This document shows positions 44,768 to 64,000 of a stretch of 64,000 nucleotides of DNA, piece after piece. The stretch spans positions 5,655,488 to 5,719,487 of the forward strand of contig NC_047076.1 of assembly GCF_902459465.1 (NCBI RefSeq), in the 5' to 3' direction. Position 1 is the stretch's first letter. The number at the start of each line of letters is the position of its first letter. The stretch comes from Asterias rubens (taxonomy: Eukaryota > Echinodermata > Asteroidea > Forcipulatida > Asteriidae). Below the pieces are notes generated by a model. It worked only from the letters and a program-made list of their open reading frames with translations, searched no databases and was not told the origin of the DNA. Position numbers and translations under genes: made by a program.

Positions 44768-46387
44768 CTGGAAATATGAAATCGGACCCAGGATTTTGTT
44801 GTTTGAGATTTTGATTAAATGTTATTGGGTCAAGTTCTTCGGTGCGTTTAATATACCAGACTCAAAGTCAACCCCATTTGAACATAATTTATTTCTGAAA
44901 GTATACACAGTGACTATTATTCAATGGAAAAAACCAAGGCTGCCGGACTTGTGCGGTCATGAGTTAACTGGCCCGTTGCTTAAACTACTGGCAATTTATT
45001 CACGATTATAATAATTTTTCTGAGGGCAAAACAAAAATTGAAAATCAGATTAAATAGGAAGATTATCATGTATGTTTTATTGTAACTTTATTAAGAAATT
45101 TGCTTATAAATCAGTATTATGTTGACAAAAACCAATCTAAGACAAATTGTGTCAAATATTATATCACAGTGGATGTAAACTAAACTTCCTTGTGCCACCA
45201 TGGAATAAATTAATAAGAAATTTGTAACACACATAATTTTTGTTCAGCATTTTCTTTTGTGTACATATTGCATAAAAAAAATAACATTGACACCAACCCC
45301 ATGTGTTGCCCAATCACAACAGATATATTCCACATGATAAAATCCATGACAAGAAACAGTATAACAGAGACATCCGTTAACAAAAATGAATTTCCTCCAT
45401 GGTAGGACCAATAAAAATTGAATAGAATTGAATTGAATTGAAAAATTGAATTGAATTAAATTGAAATTGAAATTGAAAAAACTGGCATTAATTATTTTTA
45501 ACATTTTTTTTTTACGCTCAACCAATATATAGCCTTTGGAAAGGCTATATTTGAAAGGTGTCCTTCATACAACCACGAATATGATTTTTGTTAAAATGAA
45601 TGTCCAGAGAGTGAATGCAACAGAACACACAGCTGCCATTTCAGCTGCGATTTCAGCTGTATCGTAAATTTCAGCTTTTCCATTAATTAATCCATTAATG
45701 CGATACGGGCGTTTCGCATTTTATTGATACTAAAGAGTGTGTTTTCGACGACAGATGGTTCTGCGACAGTATGTAGTTTTCCGCCAAATGTTGTATTTTT
45801 CAGCACAACGCATATTCATCCCAAGTACTGTCATAGAAATTGAGGGACTACCGTTCTCAAGGCCGACGCATGCGCAGGTGATGCCAAATGTCATCATTAC
45901 TGCAGAGACAGACGACAAATCAGCTCGGCATTTTCTGTGTTTTATTTCACCTCCCTCGTTACAACTGCCGCTTACCAGGCTGTATCATAAACTTGGGTGT
46001 GATCCCTGGCTACAGGGCAGCTAATGGTTTGTTCCATTTGACTTTTGACTGGCACCCCAAACAAAGATATTGACTGTATAGGAAGGCTATCAACATACAT
46101 GTAGGGCTTGATAGCTCAGTTGGTAGAGCGCCGGAACGTTAATTCGGAGATTGTTCAAGTCCGACTCCAGTAAATTTTTCTTTTTTCAAACCCAAACTAT
46201 TTAAAAGTTACCCAGTCGGCTTCCCTTGTGGTTTATAACTTGAACTTGATTGTTCCTGCTATTTTACTTGCATCTGATAGCAGGCATTAAACAATAAAAA
46301 CAATTTTTTGTTAGGAAAGTCTGTAAAATTCCATTCTTGCCCCGTCCTCTTGATTCGTCCAACATTAAGCTATCCCATCATGCCACT
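44768..46387. other. Convergent spacer between ANKZF1 and IDI1
   Basis: Holds both 3' UTRs; AATAAA at about 45205 could serve ANKZF1. An ATTGA/GAATT microsatellite lies at about 45417-45480 and a tRNA-like SINE head at 46103-46180. No gene was recognised. Confidence 0.6.
46103..46180 (+). repeat. tRNA-Asn-like SINE head
   Basis: GGGCTTGATAGCTCAGTTGG (A box), an anticodon stem-loop CCGGA-ACGTTAA-TTCGG that pairs fully and would read GTT, and a weak B box (GTTCAAGTCC). The T arm and acceptor stem do not pair well, so it is scored as SINE-derived. Confidence 0.5.
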
Positions 46388-54813
<8,426 letters not shown>

Positions 54814-56394
54814 CACTCCTCAAAAAAACCTGTGACCTTTGGAACATTAATTAACAGCAGAACGAATCATGACCAGTTCAACCATTGTGGACAGAAATAC
54901 ACACATTAAATAAAAGCGGGTGCCAGTACCTTTGATTCAAAAGCTGATAAAGCGTGACGGGTCTTCCAAAAACAAAAGTCAACAATATTAATCTTTCGAT
55001 CTTTTACACCGCCGTCCGCGCGTGTATTAAAATTATAAAAAATAATAGACAAATAATTGTCACACATGTTTTAGTGGACAATAGAGGGCGCTTTATTAGA
55101 ACTACTGTCGTCAAGAGAGGGCGCAATTAATTTTGTTTTAATAAACAAAGTGAGAATATTATGCAAACTTTTATACATTTTGATAAAAAACCTCCCATGA
55201 TTGTTTGCTTTGTTTCTGACAAAATAAATTCTTTTTGTGAAAAACATCATTACAATCTGTTTTTGCTTTGCATTTATGACTTCCCAAAGTTTTCAAAACT
55301 CGGGCTGTGACATTGCGATGGAAAGGTTTATAATAATATATATCTTCCAGAATCATATGCTTCAACACCAAAAACAAAATGGATAAGTTACCAACCAAGT
55401 ACTGTACGCACCGTGAATTGTTTATTGGTGTTTGAATAATTCCAACATCCGGTCAGTAATTTAAAAAGAAGTACCGGTACCGGTAAATATTATTGGGTCC
55501 CCAAAACTGTTAATCAGTACCACCTGATTAAAAATAAGGATCATTTATATAATACTTCACATTTTAATTAAAAATAATAAGAGGTTAATTTAACTGATTT
55601 CTCACCGAAAGACCTCCCAAAACAGATCTATAGATAATAAAATGATGTTTCAAAATGGAAACAAAATTTCATTGTTTTACGGAAACGACACACACAACAA
55701 AGTCAGTGACCAGCAAGTAGCGGAATAATGTGGTCCCGACATTAACGTGTTTGCATCTTTAACGGTAAAAGGCTATCTTATTTATTCAAATTAAAAGTTT
55801 TACCATCATTTTGGTGAAAAGCAGGCAATTATACCCAAGTAAGAGGCCATTCCGTAAAATAATCAATGTTTAACAATTATTTTGATTTTATGAATTAGTG
55901 GCAGGCAGCAGGCGAGTCAAACAAAATCACTAAAAAATTAAATTCAATTTTCCAACTCAAATTATAGAAGCACTGTCTATGCAGCTAGTTGGTTGTTACC
56001 AGGAAACTTTGTTTTGATCGCCGACGTCACTCAGCTTTGGTTTCATCTGAAAAGTGGTCTTTGTAGTGCAAGACAGTCTTGTTGAGGTGGTAAAACTTAT
56101 ACGGTTAAACCATGCCCTACATATGTGCACATACACTCAACGCTACACACGTCAGACTATTCCACCGATAACAACGTCTTTTGCACCAAGACTAACTACC
56201 GGTAAAGAGTTGCCTGCTGGAAGCCAGGAAGAGCCGTTGAAGAATCCAAAGTTAAGCCAAGACTTTGAGCCATAACTGTGTTCTTTGTCAGTCAATTTAA
56301 GAAACAACAAGTTGGGGTGGTTGGTTGGAGTTTTTAACAAAGATTGCAATTTTTCACTATTTTGAATGGCCCCCAATGATTATAAAAAATTATT

Positions 56395-56584
56395 AAGCCT
56401 GGTTCATTACTTCCTGTGAATGCGAAGCAAATTTGACGTGAATTTGACGTCACCACCCTCCTTTCGATCCGATATTCGCAAGTGAGTTGAGCAGAGTTGA
56501 ACTGCTGCGAATTATTCGTTGCAAATTTGTGACGTCAAACATTCGTATCGCATTCGCATTCACAGGAACTATAAACCGGGCTTT
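56395..56584. mobile_element. Family E element, second copy
   Basis: AAGCCTGGTTCATTACTTCC at the left and GAACTATAAACCGGGCTTT at the right are near-inverse. The interior matches the copy at 49912-50097 (TTTGACGTCA, GATATTCGCAAG). Confidence 0.85.
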
Positions 56585-56896
56585 AGTTAGTTTAAAATTG
56601 ATTAAAATAAGGGTACAGTCCCAGGTATTATAGTTATCCAATTGATTTTACACAAAGTTGTAATAAATATTTACATTGTTATTTAGCACCAATTGACCTT
56701 TTTGGAGCAGTCATCTTGTTTTGCTTCCACTCACTACCAAAGTAACCAAACTGAGGCCGAAGGGGAAAATTTAGTCTGGTTACCTCTTCATTACAATAAA
56801 AAGCACTCTGTTTGTTGTTGTGTAAACAGGGAATCTGACAAAGATGGCTTGTGTTGATAAACAGTTGGCTCAGGACTATACGGTCATACGTGCTGT

Positions 56897-57072
56897 CTGT
56901 ATAGGCCTACGCCTCTCTTAATATTCATGCATGACGTCATAATTCTTACCCCAAATTAAGCTACATGTATAGGCGCACGTCCGCCACCACTTGCAGTGGC
57001 TGCGCCTATAGCCCCGTTTTGGGTTAGAATTGTGTCGTACCTCATGCATAAATATTAAGAGAGGCGTATAGA
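56897..57072. repeat. Nested inverted repeats
   Basis: TACGCCTCTCTTAATATTCA is mirrored by the block ending ATATTAAGAGAGGCGTATAG. Inside, TATAGGCGCA / TGCGCCTATA and CCACCACTTGCAGTGGC form further hairpins. Confidence 0.8.
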
Positions 57073-57523
57073 TTTTATAAAATTGGTTTTGCATGTTCTG
57101 GAACTGCTGTTAAAATAACGTTTTTTGAAAGAGTTGTCTCCAAATAAATTTGTTCGGCCAAAATAACTGATTTTTTTCAAAGTAGAACATCTCCATCTGT
57201 GGATTTTGATTTATTTTTCAAAGTTTAAATGCCTTCATTTCATTAACACCCTTTGCTCATTGTATACAAAATGCATTTGCAATTATTGCACCGAGCCACA
57301 TTTTGTGAATAGTAGCACACCAGCAGGGCCAATTTTGATAGAAATAAGTCTAAAATAGGTTCACCAACCAAAATACCATGTCAAATGTAACATCTGTGAC
57401 TAATATCTTGAGAGTTTTAGCTCAGTAAAGGTGATCAAGCAATAGTTTTTGCGTGAAATTGGCGCCCTGCTGTAATCTATGGGGAAAGTAACAACCTTTC
57501 AGAGCCAAATTTCATAGAACTGC

Positions 57524-57909
57524 TTAAAGGCAGTGGACACTATTGGTAATTGTCAAAGACTAGCCTTCACAGTTGGTGTATCTCAACATATGCATAAAAT
57601 AACAAACCTGTGAAAAATTGAGCTCAATCGGTCATTGAAAATGGGAGATAATAATGAAAGAAAAAAACACCCTGTCACACGAAGTTGTGTGCGTTTACAT
57701 GGTTGATTTCGAGACCTCAAGTTCTAAATCTGAGGTCTCGAAATCAAATTCGTGGAAAATTACTTCTTTCTCGAAAAATATAGCACTTCAGAGGGAGCCG
57801 TTTCTCACAATGTTTTATACCATCAACCTCTCCCCATTACTCGGCACCAAAAAAGGTTTTATGCCAATAATTGTTTTGAGTCATTACCGATAGTGTCCAC
57901 TGCCTTTAA
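57524..57909 (-). mobile_element. Family A element with TTAA target duplication
   Basis: Flanked by TTAA at both ends (57524-57527 and 57905-57908, approximately). Ends AGGCAGTGGACACTATTGGT and the inverse. Central hairpin GATTTCGAGACCTCA / TGAGGTCTCGAAATC. Confidence 0.9.
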
Positions 57910-58052
57910 GCAGCAAATATTGCGATTTTCTGCTGAGCAGAAATGAGCAGGATTCCAGTCACAGATGGTACATGTACATTAGTGAAATGATAATTTGGCT
58001 GGTAAGCTTAATCAGGTAAACATCTTTGTTGTGGTGAGATACTTTTGTTTGC

Positions 58053-58446
58053 TTAAAGACATGGACACTATTGGTAATTGTAAAAGACTAGTCTTCACAG
58101 TTGGTGTATCTCAACATATGCATAAAATAACAAACCTGTGAAAATTTGAGCTCAATCGGTCGTCGAAGTTGCGAGATATTAATGAAAGAAAAAACACCCT
58201 TGTCGCACAATGGTCACACGAAGTTGTGTGCTCTCAGATGCTTGATTTCGAGACCTCAAATTCTATCAAATCTGAGGTCCTGAAATCAAATTTGTGGAAA
58301 ATGACTTCTTTCTCGAAAACTACGTCACTTTAGAGGGAGCTGTTTCTCACAATGTTTTATACAATCAAACTCTCCCCATTACTCATAATCAAGAAAGGTT
58401 TTATGACAACAATTATTTTGAGTAATTACCAATAGTGTCCCTTTAA
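58053..58446 (-). mobile_element. Second family A element in the same family B host
   Basis: Also flanked by TTAA at both ends. Its ends are AGACATGGACACTATTGGTA and AATAGTGTCCCT, so the right tip has lost a few bases. Confidence 0.88.
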
Positions 58447-58835
58447 CCAACTCCATGAAATTGGGCCGTAAAAAAAGTTTATTTCAATTGCGACTTTGTT
58501 GTGACCTTACTTTATTTTTGTGAGATGTTTATGGTACTCCCATCACTAACTGTAGACAGGACATATATATTTGGCAGTTCAGTTTGATTTGATTTGACCT
58601 TGTTGTTACTAAGTCAATCACAACCTTCTCCACCAACAACACAAAATAACTGTTTAAAAAAAAGGTTGGCAACTTTGTCCATACTGTCTGGCAGGGCCCA
58701 AGTAGTTGAGCAGCGAACATTGTTTCAGGACCACCACAACAAAAATGTGAGACAGTTTGTTGGCATCATACAAAGTAGGCAGATAATTTTGACGAAACAG
58801 TCAAACAAATACACGAAAGTTTAGTGTGAGTGACA

Positions 58836-61800
58836 TCATACAGTGTAGTCAGGTAACTTCGGCGGTATTGTCCGAGTTTGAATTCTCACAGCAGCAAACA
58901 CAGCGATGCCTATATTGAAGAAGGACGTCAGACCGTAACGGTAGGCGTGTAGAAAGAGATAGGCCTCGATGGACGTCAGACAAAGCATCACAAACAGATT
59001 CTTAAAAGTCCTCCAAGATGTCCGATATAGAAGAAGGTAACTCTGTGCGAGACCAAAGATGCTGGCGCCGAGAAACAGAAAAGCTGACAACGCGGTGAAG
59101 TGAATATCATCCTAAACAAAACAAGAGAGAAAATACAGAGTTGGCTAAAATCACGTCAGTGCCAGGCTTTCAGGTACGCTAGGTGGCAGCAAACTTCCCA
59201 GGCAAATTTGCTGCGCTTGAAAATGTGTGCATGCTCTGATCTATTTGAACAATTAGTCTGGACTCCTAAAGATCTTAAACCCTTCTACTCTTTGTAACAT
59301 TTGCCAGTGAGAAGAGTACTGGAGAAGACAAAATATTTGAAATTATAACACCCCTTACAAAAATTCTACCTTTTCATTGGTTAAGAGCGCGTCAAATGAT
59401 ATGTCTTAGTTTAACTAGAAACCTGCCGGCCATGTAATAGTCTTTGCCATGCAAAAGTACTATTGCATGGCAAAAGACTATTACATGGCGTCTTTTTTAC
59501 CCACCTCGAACCCAATCAGTTGTGCATCTGTGCATCTGAAATGCGCGTACGAACGTTACGTGTTCGAGGATGATAAATAGTCTGTTGGGGTGTTATAAAA
59601 CAAATATTGACTGCTTTCACCTCGGGATCAACTCTGGAGTCGTAGTTTTAACCATAGCACTCGAAGCAGTCAATATTTGTATACCATCCAACTGTATTCA
59701 TAGGTCTGCTAATCAAGTGGGAATTGTTGTCAGTGTCGCCACAAAAGATATAGCCTATATTCAAGGCGCACGCGGCGGCAGAACCCTAGATGTCACACAC
59801 GAATAAGACCAGCGCGAACGAGAAGCGGCTTGATCAACTCGTTTAGCAGTTATTTAAGATCATGAAATATTTATTTATGCATTTTCTGTGTGTTGCCCTC
59901 AGCACAGGACTTTTTAGTCTGTCCATTATCCATGAGGAACCAGGAAAATGTGTGTGTTGGTAACAGCGTGTGTGCACGGGGCGTGTGATCTGTTCACATC
60001 GAGGTGATTGTGTCTTCTTATTGGCTAACACTCATTGGCTAATGTATTATGCATCACATTTCTCCGACCAAAATCCTAAGCAAAACAACGAGTTGGTAAA
60101 GGCACTTCGCTACTCGCGCTAGTCTTTTTTGATGCATGACATTTTGGGGTCGGGTGACATCTGGGGGTGCCGCGTGCGCCTTGACTAAAGGCTACAAAAC
60201 ATGGTGATGAAGAGTTGTTTCAAGGGGCTGTGTCGCCATGATCAAAGCAGGCTGTGACCGTAGCATACATGGAATTATGACCCATCACCCAATTTAGTTG
60301 AACTTTTGAAAACTTGACTAGAACAAGATTTGAACCTTTGAACTCTGGACTAACGAGCTTGATAACCCTTTACACAATAAAACAGTACATTTTGAAGTGA
60401 TAACTCACGTCTAAAATCATGGGTCCAGCGTTGAATATCCTCCCAACTCGTATAAGGTTGAGTGTGAGGCAGAGCGAGCAAAGGGCGAGAGTCAGTTTAC
60501 CTAACCAGTCCAGTGGTATGAGCTGCTGATGGTTTTCTGAAAGAGAAAAGAGAGAACAATTTGAGGTAAAGTCTTTAAAAAAACTCTTCATGTCAGTGTA
60601 AAAAAAAGGTGCATTTTGATTTTGCAAAAACTTTTGTTTCTCGCAATATGCTGTGCGAAAACACTGTATCTCTGCGCGCGCACTTGTTTTGTATCATCGT
60701 GGCTATTTTAAGCAAAATAGAATGTTTTGACAATATTACAAACTCGTGCGGAATTTGAGTGCTAATTTTAGGAGATTATACTTTTGCACGACATGTCATG
60801 GTTTCAAAGGTACAGCTGTGCAATCTGCAGCCAACCATACCAGAAAACACCAGGGCGAACATCTTCTCTTAACGATAAAGTGTACTGGGTTCTATGGGTT
60901 TATGTTCAATCCGAAGGACAAAGCAACTATGTTTAAGTATGTTGTTAAGGACACAAGTGTCAAGATTGGGATTCTAATCCTAACTCTGCTGATCAGAAAC
61001 AGCAGAGCTCGAGTGCATTGCACTTGACTGCTCGGCCATGAGACAGAGGCATGTGTATGAGGGGAGCTTACTGTATACAGATAACGAGTCCAATAAGCAC
61101 CCAGCCAAAATCCTAAAGTTTGTTAAAAGTCTGAATTGATGAGGAGTCTCAGATGTAAACACTATTCCATTCCCAAGGGCAAAAGGGACAAATCCTTGTC
61201 ACTTGTATGATCGGTGGAGGGAATCCTGCCCCCCCCCCCAAAAAAAAAGGCAGAAACTTTTTCATTGCAAGCTAAATGGCAGCAGACTTACCAAGTAAAA
61301 CCATTGCTCCAGTAATGTGAGCTAGCTCAGAACTACATAAATAATGGAAATTTACCTGGTTTGCTGCCACCTAGCGTTCAAATTCAAAACTCTCGAATTA
61401 CACTTGACTTACCAGCTTGGGGGCGATACACACGAGCAACTCCATTTTTCTCCGATGGGTAGTTATCACCAGGTATGGGACCCAGGTCTTCGATGCGGAT
61501 GCGATGAGGTGGGCGAAGCTTAACCTCTTGCGACATATCTGTTAGGTTTATTTTAGTCTGTAATGTCCTTGTGTTGTTGAAGCGCTGTTTTGTCTTTTTG
61601 ATCACAGTGTCTGGATGTGGAATAGACAAAAACAGTTCAAAGGTCAACACCGTGTCTGGAAATTCATTCTGTAAATCTCCCAAAATCCACATCAAGGTTT
61701 TTCCCCCATGTTCATCCATTCTCTGCGCGGTGGTCCAGGCGCACAGACATTGGTCAGGGACGTTGAGGTGATTGCCTGTGTAAATGAACCAGCCGGCATG

Positions 61801-62636
61801 GCCCCAAGGGTAACTGAGGCTGGGGCAACAGAGGCCAGGGGCAACAGCAACCACAGGCAACAGAGGCAAGGGGTAAAAGAGGCAAGGGGTAAAAGAGGCA
61901 AAGGGCACCAGAGGCAAAGGGCACCAGAGGCAAATGGCAACACAGGCAAGGGGTAACAGAGGCCAGGGGCGGCAGAGACCAGTGGGAATAGAGGCCAGTG
62001 CAGCAGAGACCGGAGGCAACAGAGGCCAGGGGCAACAGAGACCAGTGGCATCAAAGGCCAGGGGGCAACAAAGGCAACAGAGACCAGGAGAAAACCAGAG
62101 ACCAGGGGCAACAGAGGCATGGGGCAACAGAGGTTAGGGCAACATAGACCAGGGGTAACAGAGGCCAGGGGCAAGAAACACCAGAGGTAACAGAGGCCAG
62201 GGCAGCAGGGACTGGAGGCGACAGAGGCCAGGGGCAAAAGAGACATGGGGCAACGGAGGCCAGGTGCATTAAACGCCAGGGGCAACATTCATGTTGTAGG
62301 CATAGGGAACAGAGACATGGGGAAACAGAGGCCAGGGGCATCAAATGCCAGGGTGACAATAGGGGCAACAGAAGTCAAGGGCAACATAGGGCATGGCATG
62401 GCTTTGCCGTAAAGTTGATAAGCCTGTAAATTTGTTTTATTTTAAATTCTGTTTACAGAAGAAATCTATTACCGAATTCAATGAGTGCGTACGGTCTCCG
62501 ACAGCTCTCCACTCGTTTACCGTCATAAGTAGAGATGAAGGATCTTTGGATCTCATCCAGGAAGCAGAATGCCAAGACCGCCGGGTAGTTCTCCTCACAC
62601 ATCATGATGAAACACACACCAAGGGATGAAATAAGA
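58836..62636 (-). CDS. SEC22A: SEC22A/SEC22C-like vesicle-trafficking protein, last four coding exons (5' end beyond the right edge)
   Basis: SEC22A is a multi-pass ER membrane relative of the SNARE SEC22B with an N-terminal longin domain. Minus-strand exons are 62636-62473, 61610-61413, 60536-60409 and 59111-58836 (stop 58838-58836), 766 nt with consistent phases. The first visible exon encodes the end of the longin domain (LISSLGVCFIMMCEENYP, AVLAFCFLDEIQRSFI). The next carries KKTKQRFNNTRTLQTKINLT and VKLRPPHRIRIEDLG, and the last two hold four hydrophobic segments ending in LPDYTV, matching the family's C-terminal PDYDV-like end. The v-SNARE coiled coil of SEC22B is absent, as expected for the A/C type. 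The exon at 62636 begins with one base of a split codon, so at least one upstream exon is missing; none was found in 62637-64000. SEC22C cannot be excluded. Confidence 0.9.
59344..59598. mobile_element. Element with TTATAACACCCC ends and a strong internal hairpin
   Basis: The ends TTATAACACCCC / GGGGTGTTATAA enclose 255 bp. Inside, CCATGTAATAGTCTTTGCCA and its inverse (59430-59488) form a nearly perfect hairpin. A second hairpin (CAAATATTGACTGCTT / inverse) follows at about 59600-59682. In the SEC22A intron before the last exon. Confidence 0.7.
60746..61045 (-). repeat. tRNA-headed SINE, second body type
   Basis: The minus-strand head CATGGCCGAGCAGTCAAGTG and the decayed B box (TTAGAATCCCAATCTTGACA) are followed by the body shared with 15690-15893. 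In the SEC22A intron 60537-61412. Confidence 0.55.
61800..62395 (+). repeat. 18-bp minisatellite in a SEC22A intron
   Basis: About 30 imperfect units of GGCAACAGAGGCCAGGGG. The unit is a multiple of three, so long open frames arise on both strands (for example minus 61692-62288). These encode Leu/Pro/Ala/Cys-rich repeats and are not genes. It lies in intron 61611-62472. Confidence 0.93.
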
Positions 62637-62798
62637 CTGCCGAGAAAAGAAAAAAATTACATTGATGACAAACAGAACTGTACTAAAATATGGAATTAAC
62701 GTAGTCAGCAGGATGGAAGCTAGACCAATTTTGTGGGCAATAAATCAAATTTTTTGGAAGTCCACCAAGGGCATGCGGATCAACAATGTTATTCATGC

Positions 62799-63032
62799 TT
62801 AAAGACAGTGGACACTATTGGTAATTGTCAAAGACTAGTCTTCACAGTTGGTGTATCTCAACATATGCATAAAATAATAAACCTGTGAAAATTTGAAAAC
62901 TACGTCACTTCAGAGGGAGCCGTTTCTCACAATGTTTTATACCATCAGCCTCTCCCCATTACTCGTCACCAAAAAAAGGTTTTATGCTAATAATTATTTT
63001 GAGTAATTACCAATAGTGTCCACTGCCTTTAA
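62799..63032 (-). mobile_element. Family A element with internal deletion
   Basis: TTAAAGACAGTGGACACTAT at the left and ATAGTGTCCACTGCCTTTAA at the right, but only 234 bp long. The central hairpin and one flank are missing, with a join at GTGAAAATTTGAAAACTACG. Confidence 0.88.
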
Positions 63033-63119
63033 ATGGTTTCAGATCATTGCACAGTGGACAATATTTTGAAACCTGCACTGGGCGCACAATGTATTTTGCT
63101 CAGAGTGCTGTGCAAAAAC

Positions 63120-63236
63120 TTTGAGTCCTGGGCATCGCCGACACACACAGTGGCTACAACACTGGTAGTCAGGAATTGAACCAAGGCCACTGTGGTGAGA
63201 GGCGAGCACTTAATGCACTAACCACCATGCTACCCA
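63120..63236 (-). repeat. tRNA-headed SINE fragment
   Basis: On the minus strand, GGGTAGCATGGTGGTTAGTG (A box) is followed by GGTTCAATTCC (B box). It is a different head from the Leu-like SINEs. Confidence 0.5.
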
Positions 63237-63726
63237 TTTTCCATTTTTTACTACAGATGCCACAAAAATGCCTTTAAACTTCTACTTTCTTTTGGGGATT
63301 TGTTAAATTAAGTTTGTTTTAAACAGTGAGATCAGCCAACAAATATCTTAGTTACTTATTGGTCATTTGAATTTGATTGATCTGTAAAATTAAACACTTT
63401 TTCATACACAACCATACAGCCCTCCATTAGGAGTTTGGCACTTGAGATCCAATTTGAAAGGGATTCCACAGGCAACCTTATTTTGTTTAACCATTATTGG
63501 ATAGAATAGATCAGATCTTTCTCTTTCCAACCATTGTATGGAGGGTCAGTGGTGACAATAGGTAAAACTCCATCTTTATAACAAAATGGCCTTGGTGCTG
63601 AGTCTCAAGTGCTTTTTTGTGTGGTACTTGGTCAAAAGAAATCGCCTACTGTATGGTATAAGACGATGGTGGGGGGGGGAGGGTACGAGTTCATCCGATT
63701 AAAGTCGGCTATGGTAAGGAAATTGT

Positions 63727-63912
63727 TAAGGCCGAGTCACACTGCAACGATAATGAAAACGATAACATGATCACGACGCAAAGAGAACGCATTCTATTGG
63801 TTGAATTGCTCCACGCAAAATACGCCCACGCTTATTCAACCAATCGAGGGCGTGCACTTTTAACATTCTCGTTTTCGCTCTCGTTATCGGGGCCTGTGTG
63901 ACCGGGCCTTTA
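63727..63912. mobile_element. Family D element, full length
   Basis: TAAGGCCGAGTCACACTGCA at the left and the inverse at the right (GTGTGACCGGGCCTTTA). The interior has CGCATTCTATTGGTTGAATT and a GAGGGCGTG stretch. It is the best guide for the family's consensus in this window. Confidence 0.9.
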
Positions 63913-64000
63913 TGGTTGATCGTAAATGCAACTTTTGGAGACAAGGGGACACTATGTAGGTGGCAGCAGATTAGCCAGATTAATTAACTGTTCTTAAAAA

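Larger units (their letters stand above)
57502..58467. mobile_element. Family B element carrying two family A insertions
   Basis: Outer ends are GAGCCAAATTTCATAGAACT and CTCCATGAAATTGGGCC. Removing 57524-57905 and 58053-58442 (one TTAA kept each time) restores a normal family B element with AACTGCTTAAGCAGCAAAT at one insertion point and TTTGCTTAACCAACTCCAT at the other. Confidence 0.85.
54814..58835. other. Spacer upstream of IDI1 and downstream of SEC22A
   Basis: No gene was recognised. The first few hundred bases should contain the IDI1 promoter. Then come a family E element (56395-56584), an inverted repeat at about 56897-57072, and a family B element carrying two family A insertions (57502-58467). 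A 73-codon ORF at 56054-56275 has no recognisable domain. Confidence 0.6.
62637..64000. other. Right-edge stretch, SEC22A intron or upstream sequence
   Basis: No exon was recognised. It holds a short family A copy (62799-63032), a tRNA-like SINE head (63120-63236, minus) and a family D element (63727-63912). Confidence 0.6.

Noticed and set aside
46103-46180. Possible tRNA-Asn gene
   Set aside because: The anticodon stem pairs, but the T arm and acceptor stem are poor; a SINE head is more likely.
56054-56275. 73-codon plus-strand ORF upstream of IDI1
   Set aside because: No domain or splice context was recognised; this length is expected by chance many times in 64 kb.
61692-62368. Minus-strand ORFs up to 247 codons rich in Leu, Pro, Ala and Cys
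   Set aside because: They are translations of the 18-bp minisatellite, whose unit is a multiple of three. Only the part overlapping 61413-61610 is SEC22A exon.

Overview
The window is eukaryotic nuclear DNA with long introns, canonical GT–AG splice sites, AT-rich spacers and very many short inverted-repeat elements. The genes are ordinary metazoan ones, and the best matches I can recall are deuterostome. The repeats (tRNA-headed SINEs, TTAA-flanked inverted-repeat elements of about 380 bp, and hairpin elements with CCCGGTTCATAC or GGCCCGGTCACAC ends) suggest an echinoderm, most likely a sea star. That placement is an inference; the gene calls do not depend on it. No bacterial or viral gene was seen.

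Seven protein-coding genes were reconstructed exon by exon. They are AVL9 (minus, 5' part only, running off the left edge), PGAP3 (plus, complete, 7 coding exons, 335 aa), CFAP210/CCDC173 (minus, complete, 6 coding exons, 560 aa), PHOSPHO2-like phosphatase (plus, single coding exon, 252 aa), ANKZF1 (plus, 14 coding exons, 862 codons, with an in-frame TAA at codon 147), IDI1 (minus, complete, 6 coding exons, 274 aa) and SEC22A-like (minus, last four coding exons only, 5' end beyond the right edge). Every exon junction listed keeps the reading frame.

Layout: AVL9 and PGAP3 are divergent and share a 1.4 kb spacer. PGAP3 and CFAP210 converge on about 5 kb of repeats. CFAP210 and PHOSPHO2 are head to head, with about 0.7 kb between start codons. 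PHOSPHO2 and ANKZF1 run in the same direction. ANKZF1 and IDI1 converge. About 4 kb of repeats lies between IDI1 and SEC22A. The genes do not form a pathway. They cover membrane traffic (AVL9, SEC22A), GPI-anchor remodelling (PGAP3), ciliary microtubule structure (CFAP210), B6-vitamer phosphate hydrolysis (PHOSPHO2), ribosome quality control (ANKZF1) and isoprenoid synthesis (IDI1). The CFAP210–PHOSPHO2 head-to-head pair matches, from memory, the human arrangement on 2q31, so it is probably old microsynteny.

Most non-coding sequence is layered repeats. The clearest are a family-A element (TTAA target, about 13 copies, two of them inserted into one family-B element), a hAT-type element with a perfect 8-bp target duplication inside a PGAP3 intron, a six-copy 136-bp satellite in an ANKZF1 intron, an 18-bp minisatellite in a SEC22A intron, a 21-bp in-frame coding repeat in ANKZF1, and several near-perfect palindromes.
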